Positions 42,338 through 53,130 of a stretch of 64,000 nucleotides of DNA are shown here, piece after piece; within the stretch, counting starts at the first letter, position 1; each line of letters starts with the position of its first letter. The translations under genes and the position numbers were made by a program. Origin of the DNA: Lithodes maja (lineage: Eukaryota; Arthropoda; Malacostraca; Decapoda; Lithodidae); NCBI GenBank assembly GCA_037953745.1, contig JBAKBP010007661.1, positions 1-64,000 of the forward strand. Direction: 5' to 3'. The notes beneath the pieces are model-generated. The model worked only from the letters and a program-made list of their open reading frames with translations. It was not told the DNA's origin and did no database searches.

Positions 42338-45300
42338 TCACACCCAACCCTTCTCGTCCATATGCTTATCCAATTTTATCTTAAAGCTCCCTATCGTTTT
42401 TAATCCCACTATAGCACCTGGTAGTCCATTCCACCCATCTACAACTCGGTTACCAAACCAATATTTGCCTATATCTTTTCTGAAACGAAATTTATCTAAT
42501 TTGAAACCATTGGTACGAGTTCTTTCGCTATCACTGAGCTTTAGTACATTTGTCATGTCCCCTTTGTTAATCCCACTAACCCACTTGAACACCTCTATCA
42601 TATCCCCTCTAACTCTGCGTCTCTCTAACGAATGTAAGCCTAATTTCTTCAACCTTTCTTTATACGGAAGATTTCTAATATTATGGATCATTTTTGTCAT
42701 TCTACGTTGTACTCTCTCCAATGAATCTATGTCCATTCTGTAATAAGGACACCAAAATTGAACAGCATAATCCATATGGGGTCTCACTAATGACAAGTAA
42801 AGTTTTAAGATAACATCAGCAGTTCTGTTACTCACACTCCTAGAGATGAACCCGAGAATCCTGTTTGCCTTGTTTCGAACGCTTATACACTGTTGTCTAG
42901 GCTTCAAATCATTGCTAACAAACACACCTAGATCTTTCTCACAATTCGAGTTTTCTAATTCCACATTAGCTAGTTTATATTTAACATTTGTATGCATCTT
43001 CCCTATCTTTAATACCTTGCATTTGTCAATGTTAAACTTCATCTGCCAATTTACTGACCATTCGTGTAAGGTATCTAGATCCCTTTGGAGGCACTCTATA
43101 TCTCTATCTGAATCAATTGTTCTCCCCATTTTGGTATCGTCTGCAAATTTACTTATCCTACTAGTTATACCTAAATCTAGGTCATTTATGTATATAACAA
43201 ACAACAGAGGACCTAATACAGATCCCTGGGGGACACCACTTTTGACTGCTCCCCATTCTGACTTCGTACCATTTATGCTGACTCTCTGCTTCCTACCAAT
43301 TAGCCATGACCTAATCCATCCCAACAACGCCCCACCTATTCCATGCGCCTCAACCTTTCTCATCAATCTCTCATGGGGGACTCTGTCGAAAGCTTTACTG
43401 AAATCTAAATATATTATATCATATGACTTGTCATTATCTACTGCTTCATATACCTCTGAGAAAAAACTAAGCAAATTAGTAAGGCAAGAACGTCCCTGAG
43501 TGAATCCATGCTGAGAAGAATTGATTAAATTAAATGTATCTAAGTGGTTTCTAATTTTACTAGCAATAATTGACTCTAGTAGCTTTCCTATGATTGATGT
43601 AAGACTAATGGGGCGGTAATTGGATGCTATTGATTTGTCACCTTTTTTGAAGATCGGAACTACGTTTGCAAGCTTCCAAGCTTCTGGAACTATACCTGTC
43701 TCCAATGACTTGTTAAATAAAAATGTTAATGGGTAACTTAACTCATCCCTACATTCTTTTAATACTCTAGCATATACCTCATCAGGACCAGGCGATTTAT
43801 GAGGTTTCAGTCTGTCAATTTCCTTAAGCACATCATTTCTACTTATAGTAACCGTACTTAACCTATTTTCTATACTATCGCTATATACCTTACGGACTTC
43901 TGGAAACTGTGCCAAATTTTCATTAGTGAAAACGGAAAGAAATTGACTATTTAATGTACTGCACATTTCTAAATCATTTTCTGTCATTTCTCCTATCGAA
44001 GTTTTAAGGGGACCAATTACATCTCTAACCTTGGATTTATATAGTTGGTAAAAAGCTTTAGGATTATTTTTTGAGTCATTGGCAACCTTGATTTCATAAT
44101 TTCTTTTTTCTTTCCTAATATCCTTTTTTACCTGTCTTGATAGATTCTGATAGTAAGCAAGTAGGTGAATTTCGCCTTTCCTAATCTTTCTATATATTCC
44201 TCTCTTTTGTCCTAGAAGATCTAATAGTCTATTATTCATCCATTTGGGTTGGTTCTGTGTTGATCTAAATTTTCTTTTGGGGATGTATTTATTTTGTGCA
44301 TTGAATACTGACTTGATAAAATTATCGTATGTATCTACCAAGGTTGACGTCTCTTCCTGACTTAAGATGACAGGTGCCTGAGAAGGGGTACACTCATTTG
44401 GACACCTGGATCGACTTAATTTTTTGACCATAGGGTCGGCTAATAGGGCTCTTCTTAACCCACCATAATTGGCTTTTCTAAAGTCAGGTATTAATGTTGT
44501 ATTCTCTCTGGTATTACCTTTCCATTGTATATTAAAATACACAGAATTGTGGTCACTATTTCCTAGGTGGTCCCCTATCTCTACATTATTTACCATATGT
44601 TCATTGTTACTGAAAACTAAATCGAGAATATTATTACCTCTAGTCGGCGTATCTATGAATTGAAATAAAAAACTATCTTGTACTACCTCTATAAACTCCT
44701 CAGAATCAGAGTCTCCTATTTGATGCTGCCAATCTATATTCGGAAAATTAAAATCCCCCATAATGCACACATTGCTAAACCTTGATGCCATTTTAATTTC
44801 CTCCCATAATGACGTTCCGTCATTTCTACTCATATTTGGCGGTCTATACATAACTCCAATAACTATGGTCTCACTACCTTCGTTAACCTCTACCCAAACA
44901 CTTTCATTATCGTTATTTAGTCTAATACCTGATTTAATACAGCTTTTTAATGTACTCCTGACAAACACTGCTATACCGCCACCCCTCTTACTTGTTCGGT
45001 CATATTTAAACAAACTATATCCTGGTATATCAAATTCTGCTAAAAAATGCCTGGTTTCTGTATTAATCCACGTTTCAGTTAGCGCTATTATGTCTATATT
45101 TTCTTTGCTAACAAGGGCTCTAAGTTCGTTCATTTTGTTACATAGACTCCTACAGTTTGTGTAATATACTCTCAATTTACTTCTTTTCTTTATACCTAAT
45201 TTACCTTTATTTCTAACGACATTTCCATCTTCCGTTGCACCATCACTACTATCATTTGCATTATAGTCATCATTTTTAGCATGAGACTGAATATCCTTAT

Positions 45301-45367
45301 CGCTTTCGCCTGACGCTAAAATTGTTCCATTAAACCTCTCATTTACACTCTCAATATTTCTGTTCAA
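42338..45367 (-). CDS. family A ORF2 protein: APE endonuclease and reverse transcriptase
   Basis: A 1009-residue open frame counted from a TTG at 45367. APE-type endonuclease: RVYYTNCRSL (about 66-75), ALTETW (95-100), MGDFNFPNIDW (203-213) and GNSDHN (269-274). RT: SNYRPISLTS (582-591), YLDFSKAFD (653-661, catalytic Asp), SGVPQGSVLGP (710-720) and KFADDTK (740-746, catalytic Asp pair). The C-terminal WNGLPGAIVG region is shared with families A and B. The protein nicks chromosomal DNA and copies its RNA there by target-primed reverse transcription. There is no ATG before residue 79, within the endonuclease, and the frame overlaps ORF1's stop, so translation probably depends on ORF1 (reinitiation or frameshift). 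Confidence 0.9.
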   Translation of the reverse strand: MNRNIESVNERFNGTILASGESDKDIQSHAKNDDYNANDSSDGATEDGNVVRNKGKLGIKKRSKLRVYYTNCRSLCNKMNELRALVSKENIDIIALTETWINTETRHFLAEFDIPGYSLFKYDRTSKRGGGIAVFVRSTLKSCIKSGIRLNNDNESVWVEVNEGSETIVIGVMYRPPNMSRNDGTSLWEEIKMASRFSNVCIMGDFNFPNIDWQHQIGDSDSEEFIEVVQDSFLFQFIDTPTRGNNILDLVFSNNEHMVNNVEIGDHLGNSDHNSVYFNIQWKGNTRENTTLIPDFRKANYGGLRRALLADPMVKKLSRSRCPNECTPSQAPVILSQEETSTLVDTYDNFIKSVFNAQNKYIPKRKFRSTQNQPKWMNNRLLDLLGQKRGIYRKIRKGEIHLLAYYQNLSRQVKKDIRKEKRNYEIKVANDSKNNPKAFYQLYKSKVRDVIGPLKTSIGEMTENDLEMCSTLNSQFLSVFTNENLAQFPEVRKVYSDSIENRLSTVTISRNDVLKEIDRLKPHKSPGPDEVYARVLKECRDELSYPLTFLFNKSLETGIVPEAWKLANVVPIFKKGDKSIASNYRPISLTSIIGKLLESIIASKIRNHLDTFNLINSSQHGFTQGRSCLTNLLSFFSEVYEAVDNDKSYDIIYLDFSKAFDRVPHERLMRKVEAHGIGGALLGWIRSWLIGRKQRVSINGTKSEWGAVKSGVPQGSVLGPLLFVIYINDLDLGITSRISKFADDTKMGRTIDSDRDIECLQRDLDTLHEWSVNWQMKFNIDKCKVLKIGKMHTNVKYKLANVELENSNCEKDLGVFVSNDLKPRQQCISVRNKANRILGFISRSVSNRTADVILKLYLSLVRPHMDYAVQFWCPYYRMDIDSLERVQRRMTKMIHNIRNLPYKERLKKLGLHSLERRRVRGDMIEVFKWVSGINKGDMTNVLKLSDSERTRTNGFKLDKFRFRKDIGKYWFGNRVVDGWNGLPGAIVGLKTIGSFKIKLDKHMDEKGWV

Positions 45368-46398
45368 AACCCCACAACCACCCTATCTAAAGAACTAGCT
45401 AATGTAGAAACCCCTAACCGTGAAAGATGAACCCCATCCCTTGCGTACATCCCATCTCTCCCATAGAAACTATCCCAGTTATCAATGAATGGTATTGCTT
45501 TTTCTTTGCAATATTTCTCCAAACGGCAATTGACACCAATCGCCCTGGATGTCCATTCCTTGGGAACTCCTCTTCTGGGTAGGATACAATGTACTACAGG
45601 GATCCCTCCCTTCATCCTAACTTTATCTAACACATCCCGATACTGCTGCAGCAGTTCCTCACTTCTACCCTTACCAACATCGTTACTCCCGGTACTGAGA
45701 CAGATAATGGGGTTATCTCCACTATCTTCCAAGATGTGGTCCATCTTCTCTAAAACCCTCCCAACTCCATGGCCAGGCAGACACACAACCTTCCTAAGTT
45801 TAGTGCGGGTAGCCCTAACTAAATGTCTTACCATGGAGTCGCCCACAATCGACACAGACTTACCTTCTCGGGACACAGACTTACCTTTCCCTCGGGAGGA
45901 TCCAGCAGCTGCAGTTGGAGAACCCCTGGTGGTGGCAGAAGCTCCCTTGGTGGTGGTGGTGGTGGTGGGGGTGGTGGTAGGTAGCACAGCGTCAGAGGTT
46001 GGAGCTGAGTCAGCGGCAGGCACTTCGGTTATCCCTCCCTTATCCTGACTATCTTTTCCCTCACATTCGTCTCGCAAAGGAGAGAATGTATTTGTCACAC
46101 TCATACCTATTCTACTATCCTGCTTCTTGAGTGTGACTTTCCCACCCGTATTTTTAACAACCTGCCATGAATACAATTTTTCATCAACTTCCTCCCTTTT
46201 CCCCTTACTTGACTTTATTTCCTCTTGGCTAAGCTTGAAAGCTAGATTTTCGTCTTTAATCAAATCCATTTCCCTCTGAATTTTAACATTAACCTCCCTT
46301 AGAGCCAAGACCTCTTCCTTCACCACAACCATCTCCTCTCTTACCTGGAGAATAAGATGATGCAGATCAGTTAGAGACTCGCACTCCATACCTGCCAT
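45364..46398 (-). CDS. family A ORF1 protein: coiled coil and SGNH hydrolase domain
   Basis: ATG at 46398; an upstream in-frame TTG at 46425 is less likely. The numbering here counts from that TTG, nine residues earlier. Residues about 18-70 are rich in Leu, Glu and Lys with heptad spacing, consistent with a coiled coil for self-association. A Thr/Ala/Ser-rich linker (140-190) leads to an SGNH/GDSL-type esterase domain: SIVGDSMVRHL (Ser 197), LSTGSNDVG (Asn 248) and RDGVHLSRLG (Asp 330, His 333). All expected catalytic residues are present. Esterase-bearing ORF1 proteins are known from CR1-group LINEs; their substrate here is unknown. The stop (45364-45366) overlaps the assigned first codon of ORF2. 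Confidence 0.85.
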   Translation of the reverse strand: MAGMECESLTDLHHLILQVREEMVVVKEEVLALREVNVKIQREMDLIKDENLAFKLSQEEIKSSKGKREEVDEKLYSWQVVKNTGGKVTLKKQDSRIGMSVTNTFSPLRDECEGKDSQDKGGITEVPAADSAPTSDAVLPTTTPTTTTTTKGASATTRGSPTAAAGSSRGKGKSVSREGKSVSIVGDSMVRHLVRATRTKLRKVVCLPGHGVGRVLEKMDHILEDSGDNPIICLSTGSNDVGKGRSEELLQQYRDVLDKVRMKGGIPVVHCILPRRGVPKEWTSRAIGVNCRLEKYCKEKAIPFIDNWDSFYGRDGMYARDGVHLSRLGVSTLASSLDRVVVGF

Positions 46399-46693
46399 GA
46401 TCCCAATAAGCTTAGCGAGGAGCAAGAAACTAAGTACAGAAAAACAAAAACAAGTAAACTAACAGCTAAAAACTGAGCTATAACACTTTTATATAACACG
46501 AGTGCACTGCCCCCAAACACAGGTAGGTGTAATGGTCACTAAAGGTCACTGGTAAGTGGTCCGGGCAGGAGCTCAGATTAACACAACCTTCTCCCGTCAC
46601 TGACTGAACTAGACTTGACAAAGTCTAGTTCAGTATACTGTATGTATACTGTACATGGGTGTGTGAGTGTTTGTGTATATATCTGTATATTGT

Positions 46694-46694
<1 letters not shown>

Positions 46695-46730
<36 letters not shown>
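46695..46730. repeat. (GT)n microsatellite
   Basis: About 18 GT units shortly after the right copy of the 22-bp sequence flanking the family A LINE. Confidence 0.95.
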
Positions 46731-46732
<2 letters not shown>

Positions 46733-49156
46733 AGACAGACATACGGGGAGCAGTTGGGCTTCACATAAACGTGACTTAATTATAGCTCTGTGATTTAGAT
46801 ATGAGGGAATATATAGCTCCAGAGAGAGACAGAGTTATTCTCTCTCTCTCTCTCGTGTATTTCATGTATACTAACACCGCACAAATATGAACACAATGTA
46901 ATGATAAATATACTAGAAATACAAAGCTAGTGTGAGAGAGAACAGGCAATCTCTGATTAAATAGCAGTGTATGAATATTCCCATATTCAAAATATGCAAT
47001 AGGGGGGCAATGCCTAGTGAGTGCATTGCTCAATAGGTGGCGTTCTGAGAGTGAGGGTATGAGTCTAGAGGGTGAGACAGTGAAGCACTGGAGCGAGGCA
47101 GCTACAGAGATGGGGCTGCTTCGAGCCGTGAGTGAGCAACTAAAAGCCTAGTTTACACATGCACGAGTGTGAGTGCGAATTGCCAAGAGTGTAGATTATT
47201 GGCAACTCGCGCAAAAATTACCGTGAGTGTGCTAAATTCCACGAGGCACCACGAGAGAGTGCGAGCCACCGTTAGTGTACTTGCGAGCCACAATGAGTCA
47301 CTAAAAACGCTATTGAAGTGCGAGTGCTTGAAAATTTTAATTTTAACGGTCATTTTCGGATTAGTGACTGTTAAGAGTCAACGCCAGTACGGCACAAGTC
47401 AGTATGAGTTACGAGATTCACTGAGAGCTGTATCGATTGCGTTTAGATTATACAAGGGATGCCCCCCCCCCCCATTGTGCACAGGGCGGATTATTATAAA
47501 AGGGGCCCCCAAGCTCTCCCTTGTGGGCCATGCCACACGGACATTCACCACCGCCCACGCACCATGTCCCAGAGGAGACATTCTTTTACATGGCCATTTC
47601 CTTGCTCGTGATCTTCGTGTACTTACATATTGTATAATTATTGTATCATTATCGTATGCATGTTTAGTTGTCGTCTTATTCAGTGCTTATTTTATCAGTT
47701 GTCAGCTTTTAAAACTACATCATCTACCTCAACACTGTTATACGAATATCAAGTTTATATTTTACCTTTACCATTCCCTGCCAGTTGTATTGGCAAGATT
47801 GTTCATCCTACCTACTCATTATACAGTACCTCAGCATATAATGTATACGCCTTTTCCGTGTCTTCATCTATCCCTTTATCCTTCCCCGTCTGCTGTATTA
47901 ACAATATATTAACGTCCTACCTGCTCCTAAATCATAGAGTAGTTTCACACACACGTTATCTATCTATTTATATATCCCACACTCACCCTCTTATGCTGCC
48001 ATACTTAAGTTATCCCTGCTTCCCTAACGTTAGTAAATTATCCTTCTCTGTCGCATCCCTCACCAGACCCTCAAAATCAATAGTTGAAAAGCTGCATTAT
48101 TCTGATATGATGACGGTGGTGGAATGATCAATGAATGTACCGGTGTTATAGGTTGATCATTATAATAGGATCAATGTGTATTATAGTCTGGTGACTGTGG
48201 TCAGGCTTTTGTTTAATTGTATTTACTCTCTTTCCTCTCTCTTCCCAACTACCTTCATCACTGACCGTGTCAGCTTTTACCATGTTTTAAGAGACACTTT
48301 AGTGTGTCCTCTTTCCATTAAAGATAATAATCTTCTCACCGATCACTTTGGCTCTACTATTCTGCATGCGAACTGTGTTTTGTTTATGTTATGATTGTGT
48401 CTGGTTTTTGTATTGTTTACTATGGTTTCCAGTTAACCAATCATATATAAATATTCCTTCATCACACATATTTTTGACTATGTGCATGACAGAGACAAAA
48501 GGCAGGTTGCCTGCACATGTGTCTCCCCGAAAGCCAAAAGAGTGACAGAGAACCAAATTCAAGGGACGTTGAGGTTAACATGTTTGGACACACGCAGTTT
48601 AAGGTAGTTTCAGTGATAGGATGAAGGAGGATGAAGCTCCACACTTACCTGTGTGGAGCAGGTTTTCTATATAGCCGTTGTGATACGTTCGTCTTTGGTG
48701 TCGACGGAATGGAGAATTATTGAATTGGAAGGACAATTGTATAACTATTCGTAATTGTAATATTTAATATATGCCCACACTCCAAGTCTGTTTAAGATAA
48801 TTAGGACATTTGGTGTCCATCCCCACCAGCCTCGACACTCTCTACATCGTGAAAACATATTATCAATATGTCAAATGTCAGGTCTGCAATATCCTCGTAG
48901 TATTGTTCATAATCATCCTTCTGGATAATATAAAGTGTTCTGGATAATATTTATAAACTTTCCCGCGTGCTTCTAACTTAACAGGAACGTTTACCACTAC
49001 GGAATACGGACGTTCTCAGTGTAAGCTGTACTATTTAAGGTGTATAAGTAAGGTAACTTCTCTCTTGGCTTAGCCTCAGAAACATACCTTACAGGACATT
49101 ACTGAACTGTGTTCCTTCCTTTCACCATCATCCAGTTATTGTCGACTATACTTTTG
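46731..49156. other. no recognised gene
   Basis: A long stretch with a short CT tract (46838-46854), a C run (47462-47474) and a small hairpin near 48634-48656 (GCTCCACAC/GTGTGGAGC). The 247-codon open frame at 47169-47912 shows no domain and low-complexity hydrophobic sequence, and it is probably chance. Element ends could not be found. Confidence 0.45.
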
Positions 49157-51180
49157 TAGATAAGTATACAAATTCTTGCTTCTTAAACTTTATTGAAAAG
49201 CAATTCGATGACACCAAGGCGCACATCCTGGTCGAGGCCTGCTTTCACCCCATCCTGCCAGTGCACGGGGACGGGGATCGGTGTGTGGTGGGCAGTTGGT
49301 CGGGCGTCTGGGTCCACCATGAGTCGCATCGGCGGACCAGACATCATAGGGAGTAGTTGATGCTCAGATATGTTGAAGGTGGTAGGCTTGTAGAACTCAA
49401 GTAGCCATTTCTCAAGTTTCTCTCGGTTCTCCTCCGTGGGTGGGAAAAGGAGGGAAGTGGAAGGGGTTGGTGGTGCTTGTCATCGAGGGCACATGCATGT
49501 GCGCATGATACAGGATTTAGGTGTGAGTGCCGGTGTATAGGCAGAGGATTCAACCCAGGTGCTGCGTGGCTCGTGTGCCTCTCCAATTGTGGGGAATGTT
49601 TTGGGTATCACACCAAGCGCAACACAAGCTTGTTTGGATAAGAATAGTCTGATGGAGGAGTCAGTGAAGTACACTATTTGACGAGTGCTAAGTGTCTCTC
49701 CAGAGGGGGAGGTTCCAGAGATTCGTAGAACAAAGGCACCGGCAATGCCAATGCCATGGTTGTTAGCTGCAGTCATTTTCATTGTGACGGGGATTAATTG
49801 ATGCCTCCTCAGGCCCAGCTTAAGTAAAAGTTTGGTGCCAGCTAGGCATGACTGACATCCAGTGTCGGCCATAGCGAGGTAACGAACTTTGCGGGAGGGG
49901 CTGCTGAACGAGGTGAGGAAGCCAAGGGTTCGGGCATCAGACGGGACGGCTTGGATGGAGACATCAACGAATGGCTGTGGGTCGGACGCTCGTTTCTCCC
50001 AGTTGTTGCAAAACTCATTGTAGACGTAGTGCTCGAGCGAGATGGTATGGAGACCAGATGTTGGGACGTCACCAATGGAGCATAGGGTTTCGAAGATGGC
50101 AGTGGCATCATCCTGCAGCTGTGGTCCGGTTGGCTGGGTGAGCCTACGCTCATGGAGTGACTGGCGACACATGCTCTCGTGATGGTGTAAGTTGCCGCAT
50201 TTGGCGCATGTGTGGTTGTATGCTATGCATGTCCTCATGCGCTCCTGTCAACTCCGTCCGTGGCATGGCCTGCCGCAGTGACCACAAAGTGAGGCTGAGG
50301 GTCTGGCATCGCCCGACTTGGTTTGCAGCAGTTCCTTTCCTTGGCGCCTGTAGGAGCTGGTAGCAGCCGCGGTTACAATGGTGCCTCCCTCAAGGAGTCA
50401 ACCGACTGATCGTTTGCCGCTCTCCTTTGCTTCAACATACTTGAGTGCGTCCTCCAGTGACATATCTTGCCTCGATTCACCGAGGATACCTAGTCAAATC
50501 TCCTCATCCTCGAGTCCCCGGATGAGAGCATCCCTGATCATGACGTGACTGTAATCGACCTGGGTTTCACATTGGCACTCAATCTTGAAACTGCACACTC
50601 CCACCTGACCTCGGAGGTGGGCGGAAAAGGCCCGCACTGGCTCGTCTCGGTCCTGGCGCATTTGCTGCAGCTGCACCCGTGCGATCATGATGTTCTCCTG
50701 ACTCACGGCGAGAGTCTTAATGTTGCCGAGGATGGTTGCTCATCACTGGAGGCGAGGGTGCCGAAGGTCCGTGCGAGGTCTTTCCTAAGTGCCTCATCAC
50801 AACACTCAAGTAGCTGGAAAACTATGTCCGAGCCTGTGAGATGTGTGGCGGCCTTGTAGTCAGACCATCTTTGCTCGAAGTACACCCATTCTTCACTTGT
50901 GCCTGCTGTTGCTATCACGGGCAGCTTCACCTTCTCCACCCTGGCTGCACCCGAGGTAGACGTTGGCCTGGAGGCCTGGTCGACTGGGTGGGTAGTCCTC
51001 TCATGCAAGTCAATCAAGCGAAGCAAAACCTCAGGAGGTGCAGCGGCAGGCCATGATGTCGTGCAATCTGGTGCTGGGCAGGAAATGGTGCTCATGGTGA
51101 CTCCCTGAAGGCAATCCTCTATACTGCCATCATAGATAAGTATACAACTTCTTGCTTCTTAAACTTTATTGAAAAGCAAT
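49157..51180 (-). mobile_element. decayed Gypsy-like LTR-retroelement fragment between 48-bp direct repeats
   Basis: Read on the minus strand, the order is a 48-bp repeat (51180-51133), a short leader, gag, protease and the start of RT, then directly the second 48-bp repeat (49204-49157). The repeats differ at one base and contain AATAAA, as expected of the R region of an LTR. Most of pol (RT core, RNase H, integrase) is missing. The fragment may be an internally deleted element or a retrotransposed RNA running from R to R. Confidence 0.65.
49213..51095 (-). pseudogene. gag-protease-RT remnant of a Gypsy-like element
   Basis: ATG at 51095. The gag part (about 51095-50494) has a WVYFEQRWSDYK region and a segment with SAHLRGQVGVCSF, with a frame change near 50720 and stops after 50494. 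Nucleocapsid-like Cys-His motifs follow, including CAKCGNLHHHESMC near 50200. An aspartic protease is marked by MADTGCQSCLAG (about 49870-49835). A TGA at 49480-49482 interrupts the frame, which then continues to an RT N-terminal stretch containing HTPIPVPVHWQDGVKAGLD and stops at about 49213. Several breaks make it non-functional. Confidence 0.75.
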
Positions 51181-51191
51181 GATGGCAGTAT
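51121..51191. repeat. 13-bp perfect inverted repeat around the 5' terminal repeat
   Basis: ATACTGCCATCAT (51121-51133) and its exact complement (51179-51191) enclose 45 bases of the Gypsy-like terminal repeat. The second 48-bp repeat at 49157 lacks these arms. Confidence 0.8.
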
Positions 51192-51367
51192 CTGAAAAAA
51201 AGAGAATACAAAGTTACATTGTGTACAGATGTAGACTATAAGATTACATTGTATACAGAAGGCAATGTTTGTGTGATAAATGATATTCCTATATTTTAAA
51301 TATATTTTAACTATTATTAACAGTACTATTATTTACATAATATGCAATGTGACACGGAATACCGGTA

Positions 51368-51545
51368 CACTGATACAAGTACAGATGCATTGTATTTAAC
51401 TAGGACACTAGCCTTGTGTTAAGATCAATACACTGATAAAAGTACAGATGCATTGTATTTAACTAGGACACTAGCCTTGTGTTAAGATCAATACACTGAT
51501 AATAGTACAGATGCATTGTATTTAACTAGGACACGCCTTGTGTTA
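51368..51545. repeat. 63-bp minisatellite, three units
   Basis: CACTGATA recurs at 51368, 51431 and 51494, followed each time by AGTACAGATGCATTG. The last unit has a short deletion. Confidence 0.9.
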
Positions 51546-52948
51546 GGAAGTAATTTATATTACTATTATAACATAACATTTACTCCGCTTCTCTCACCCT
51601 TGCTTCACTTTACATGTTATGTTATCCAACCTTCAGCTTTACTCTTTCCTCTTCTCTTGTGTTCTATTCCTGCTCTTACAAGTTCTGGTATATATTGTAG
51701 TTGTTTCTTAACCAGATTTATTATCTTAGGCAGTATTATAATATACTTTCTTAGCTGGTTTGAAATAGATACTTACTTTAACACAAACAATGGAAACTTG
51801 ACCTCACCAGTTTTGGAACTTACACAACGGATTATGTACATTCTATGTAAGTCTGCAATTTCATAATTAAAAAAACAAAGATTGATTTTCAAATCTTATT
51901 AAGCAAAGAAGAGAGAATGCAAACATAAGTAAATGCTTGCAAGTAATGCATATATGGGTATTTGATATAGAGTAAAGTGTTATAGTTATCTAGCTGGTCA
52001 GATGATTGTTGAAACACTACTTAAATAATCCAAACTAATGTATCAGTTGTTGTAAGTGTAGGGATCCTACAGGAGAAGAGGCAAGGGTCATGAAAAGGGA
52101 AATGGAAATCAAAGTCATAATCATGCTATTGATCCTTATTTAAGATATGCTTTGATACCTGTTGACATCTTGAATGAGGAAAATGGAAGTATACAGTATA
52201 TGTTCGCCCCCCAAAAAAATAAATAAATAAATAAATAAATAAATACATACATAAACATATTATTTGATAACAAATATATAATCAAACAGATGCGCAGTTG
52301 TACACACCTTCACAATAAAGTAATACCAAAATATAATATAATATATTAGATATAACGAATTCCGTATTAACTTTCCATTATAATTTTACAATATTCCAAT
52401 ATAACGGATACAGGATGCCCGTGTGTAGGTCCCCAGACCAGACAATTTACGACGGTACACAACCTGTTGGTGTTGTGAGTTAAGGTGCCAACATAGTATA
52501 GTAAGAGGCTGGGAGACAACCTGTAATATATGGAGGAGGTAATGGTTGATAATTATGTGTAAAGAAAAACTAAGGGTATTTATTAGACAAATTAGGTAAA
52601 GTTATGCCACAGTAAAATAAACCACTGAGTATTTAATGTAAAGTGTTAGTGTTTGTGAGGCTTCTACAATACAATGTCATAATATTATATCCTTATCACA
52701 CGTTCCATTGTCTGGCCTATTTTATACTACCTACGTGGTTTGTATGTTGTTAAATTGTTCGATTTTGATTCGGTTATTCATGCAGAGTATCATGTATATT
52801 GTATTTACGTTTTAATTAATGTTTAATTTTTGTATTTCCTACTAGTATACAAAAAAGCATACACTGTAAATCTATAAATGGCAACACTTATGTTTTTCAT
52901 TGACGAAAACATTCTGCTCATGAATTATCCACGTGAACTGTGGATTAT
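51546..52948. other. no recognised gene; (AAAT)n at 52214-52245
   Basis: AT-rich spacer with a short AAAT microsatellite. Open frames are short and show no domain. Confidence 0.5.
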
Positions 52949-53018
52949 GTGTGGCTTGGTGGTTAATGAGTGTGTCTGTACACCACTTGGTCCAGGGTTC
53001 AACTCCAGACCGGTACAC
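52949..53018 (+). tRNA. tRNA-like pseudogene or SINE head
   Basis: An A-box-like TGGCTTGGTGG and a B-box-like GGTTCAACTCC are spaced as in a tRNA. Stems are imperfect, and the sequence runs into a C run and a long (CT)n tract rather than a SINE body. It is probably a truncated SINE head. Confidence 0.4.
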
Positions 53019-53043
53019 GGGTATCATTACCTGCTACTTTACA

Positions 53044-53054
53044 CCCCCCCCCCC

Positions 53055-53126
<72 letters not shown>
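53044..53126. repeat. C run and (CT)n microsatellite
   Basis: A 15-base C run is followed by about 33 CT units. The leucine-serine repeat frames across it are artefacts. Confidence 0.95.

Positions 53127-53130
<4 letters not shown>

Larger units (their letters stand above)
42123..46659 (-). mobile_element. CR1-group LINE family A, copy Z, full length with intact ORFs
   Basis: A 22-bp identical sequence lies at 42101-42122 and 46660-46681, directly at the two ends, and is probably the target duplication. On the minus strand the order is 5' leader (with a hairpin near 46600-46634), ORF1, ORF2, 3' untranslated region and TTATGTTC repeats. Both ORFs are open throughout, which is true of no other element in the window. 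It is probably a recent insertion that may still be mobilisable. Confidence 0.9.

Noticed and set aside
42465..45164. Long plus-strand open frames opposite the family A LINEs (for example 42846-43499, 38581-39234)
   Set aside because: They are antisense shadows of ORF2. They recur at the same relative place in each copy and their translation has no recognisable domain.
47169..47912. 247-codon open frame as a host gene
   Set aside because: No domain, signal or splice context is visible; composition is low-complexity and hydrophobic, and the frame crosses a C run.
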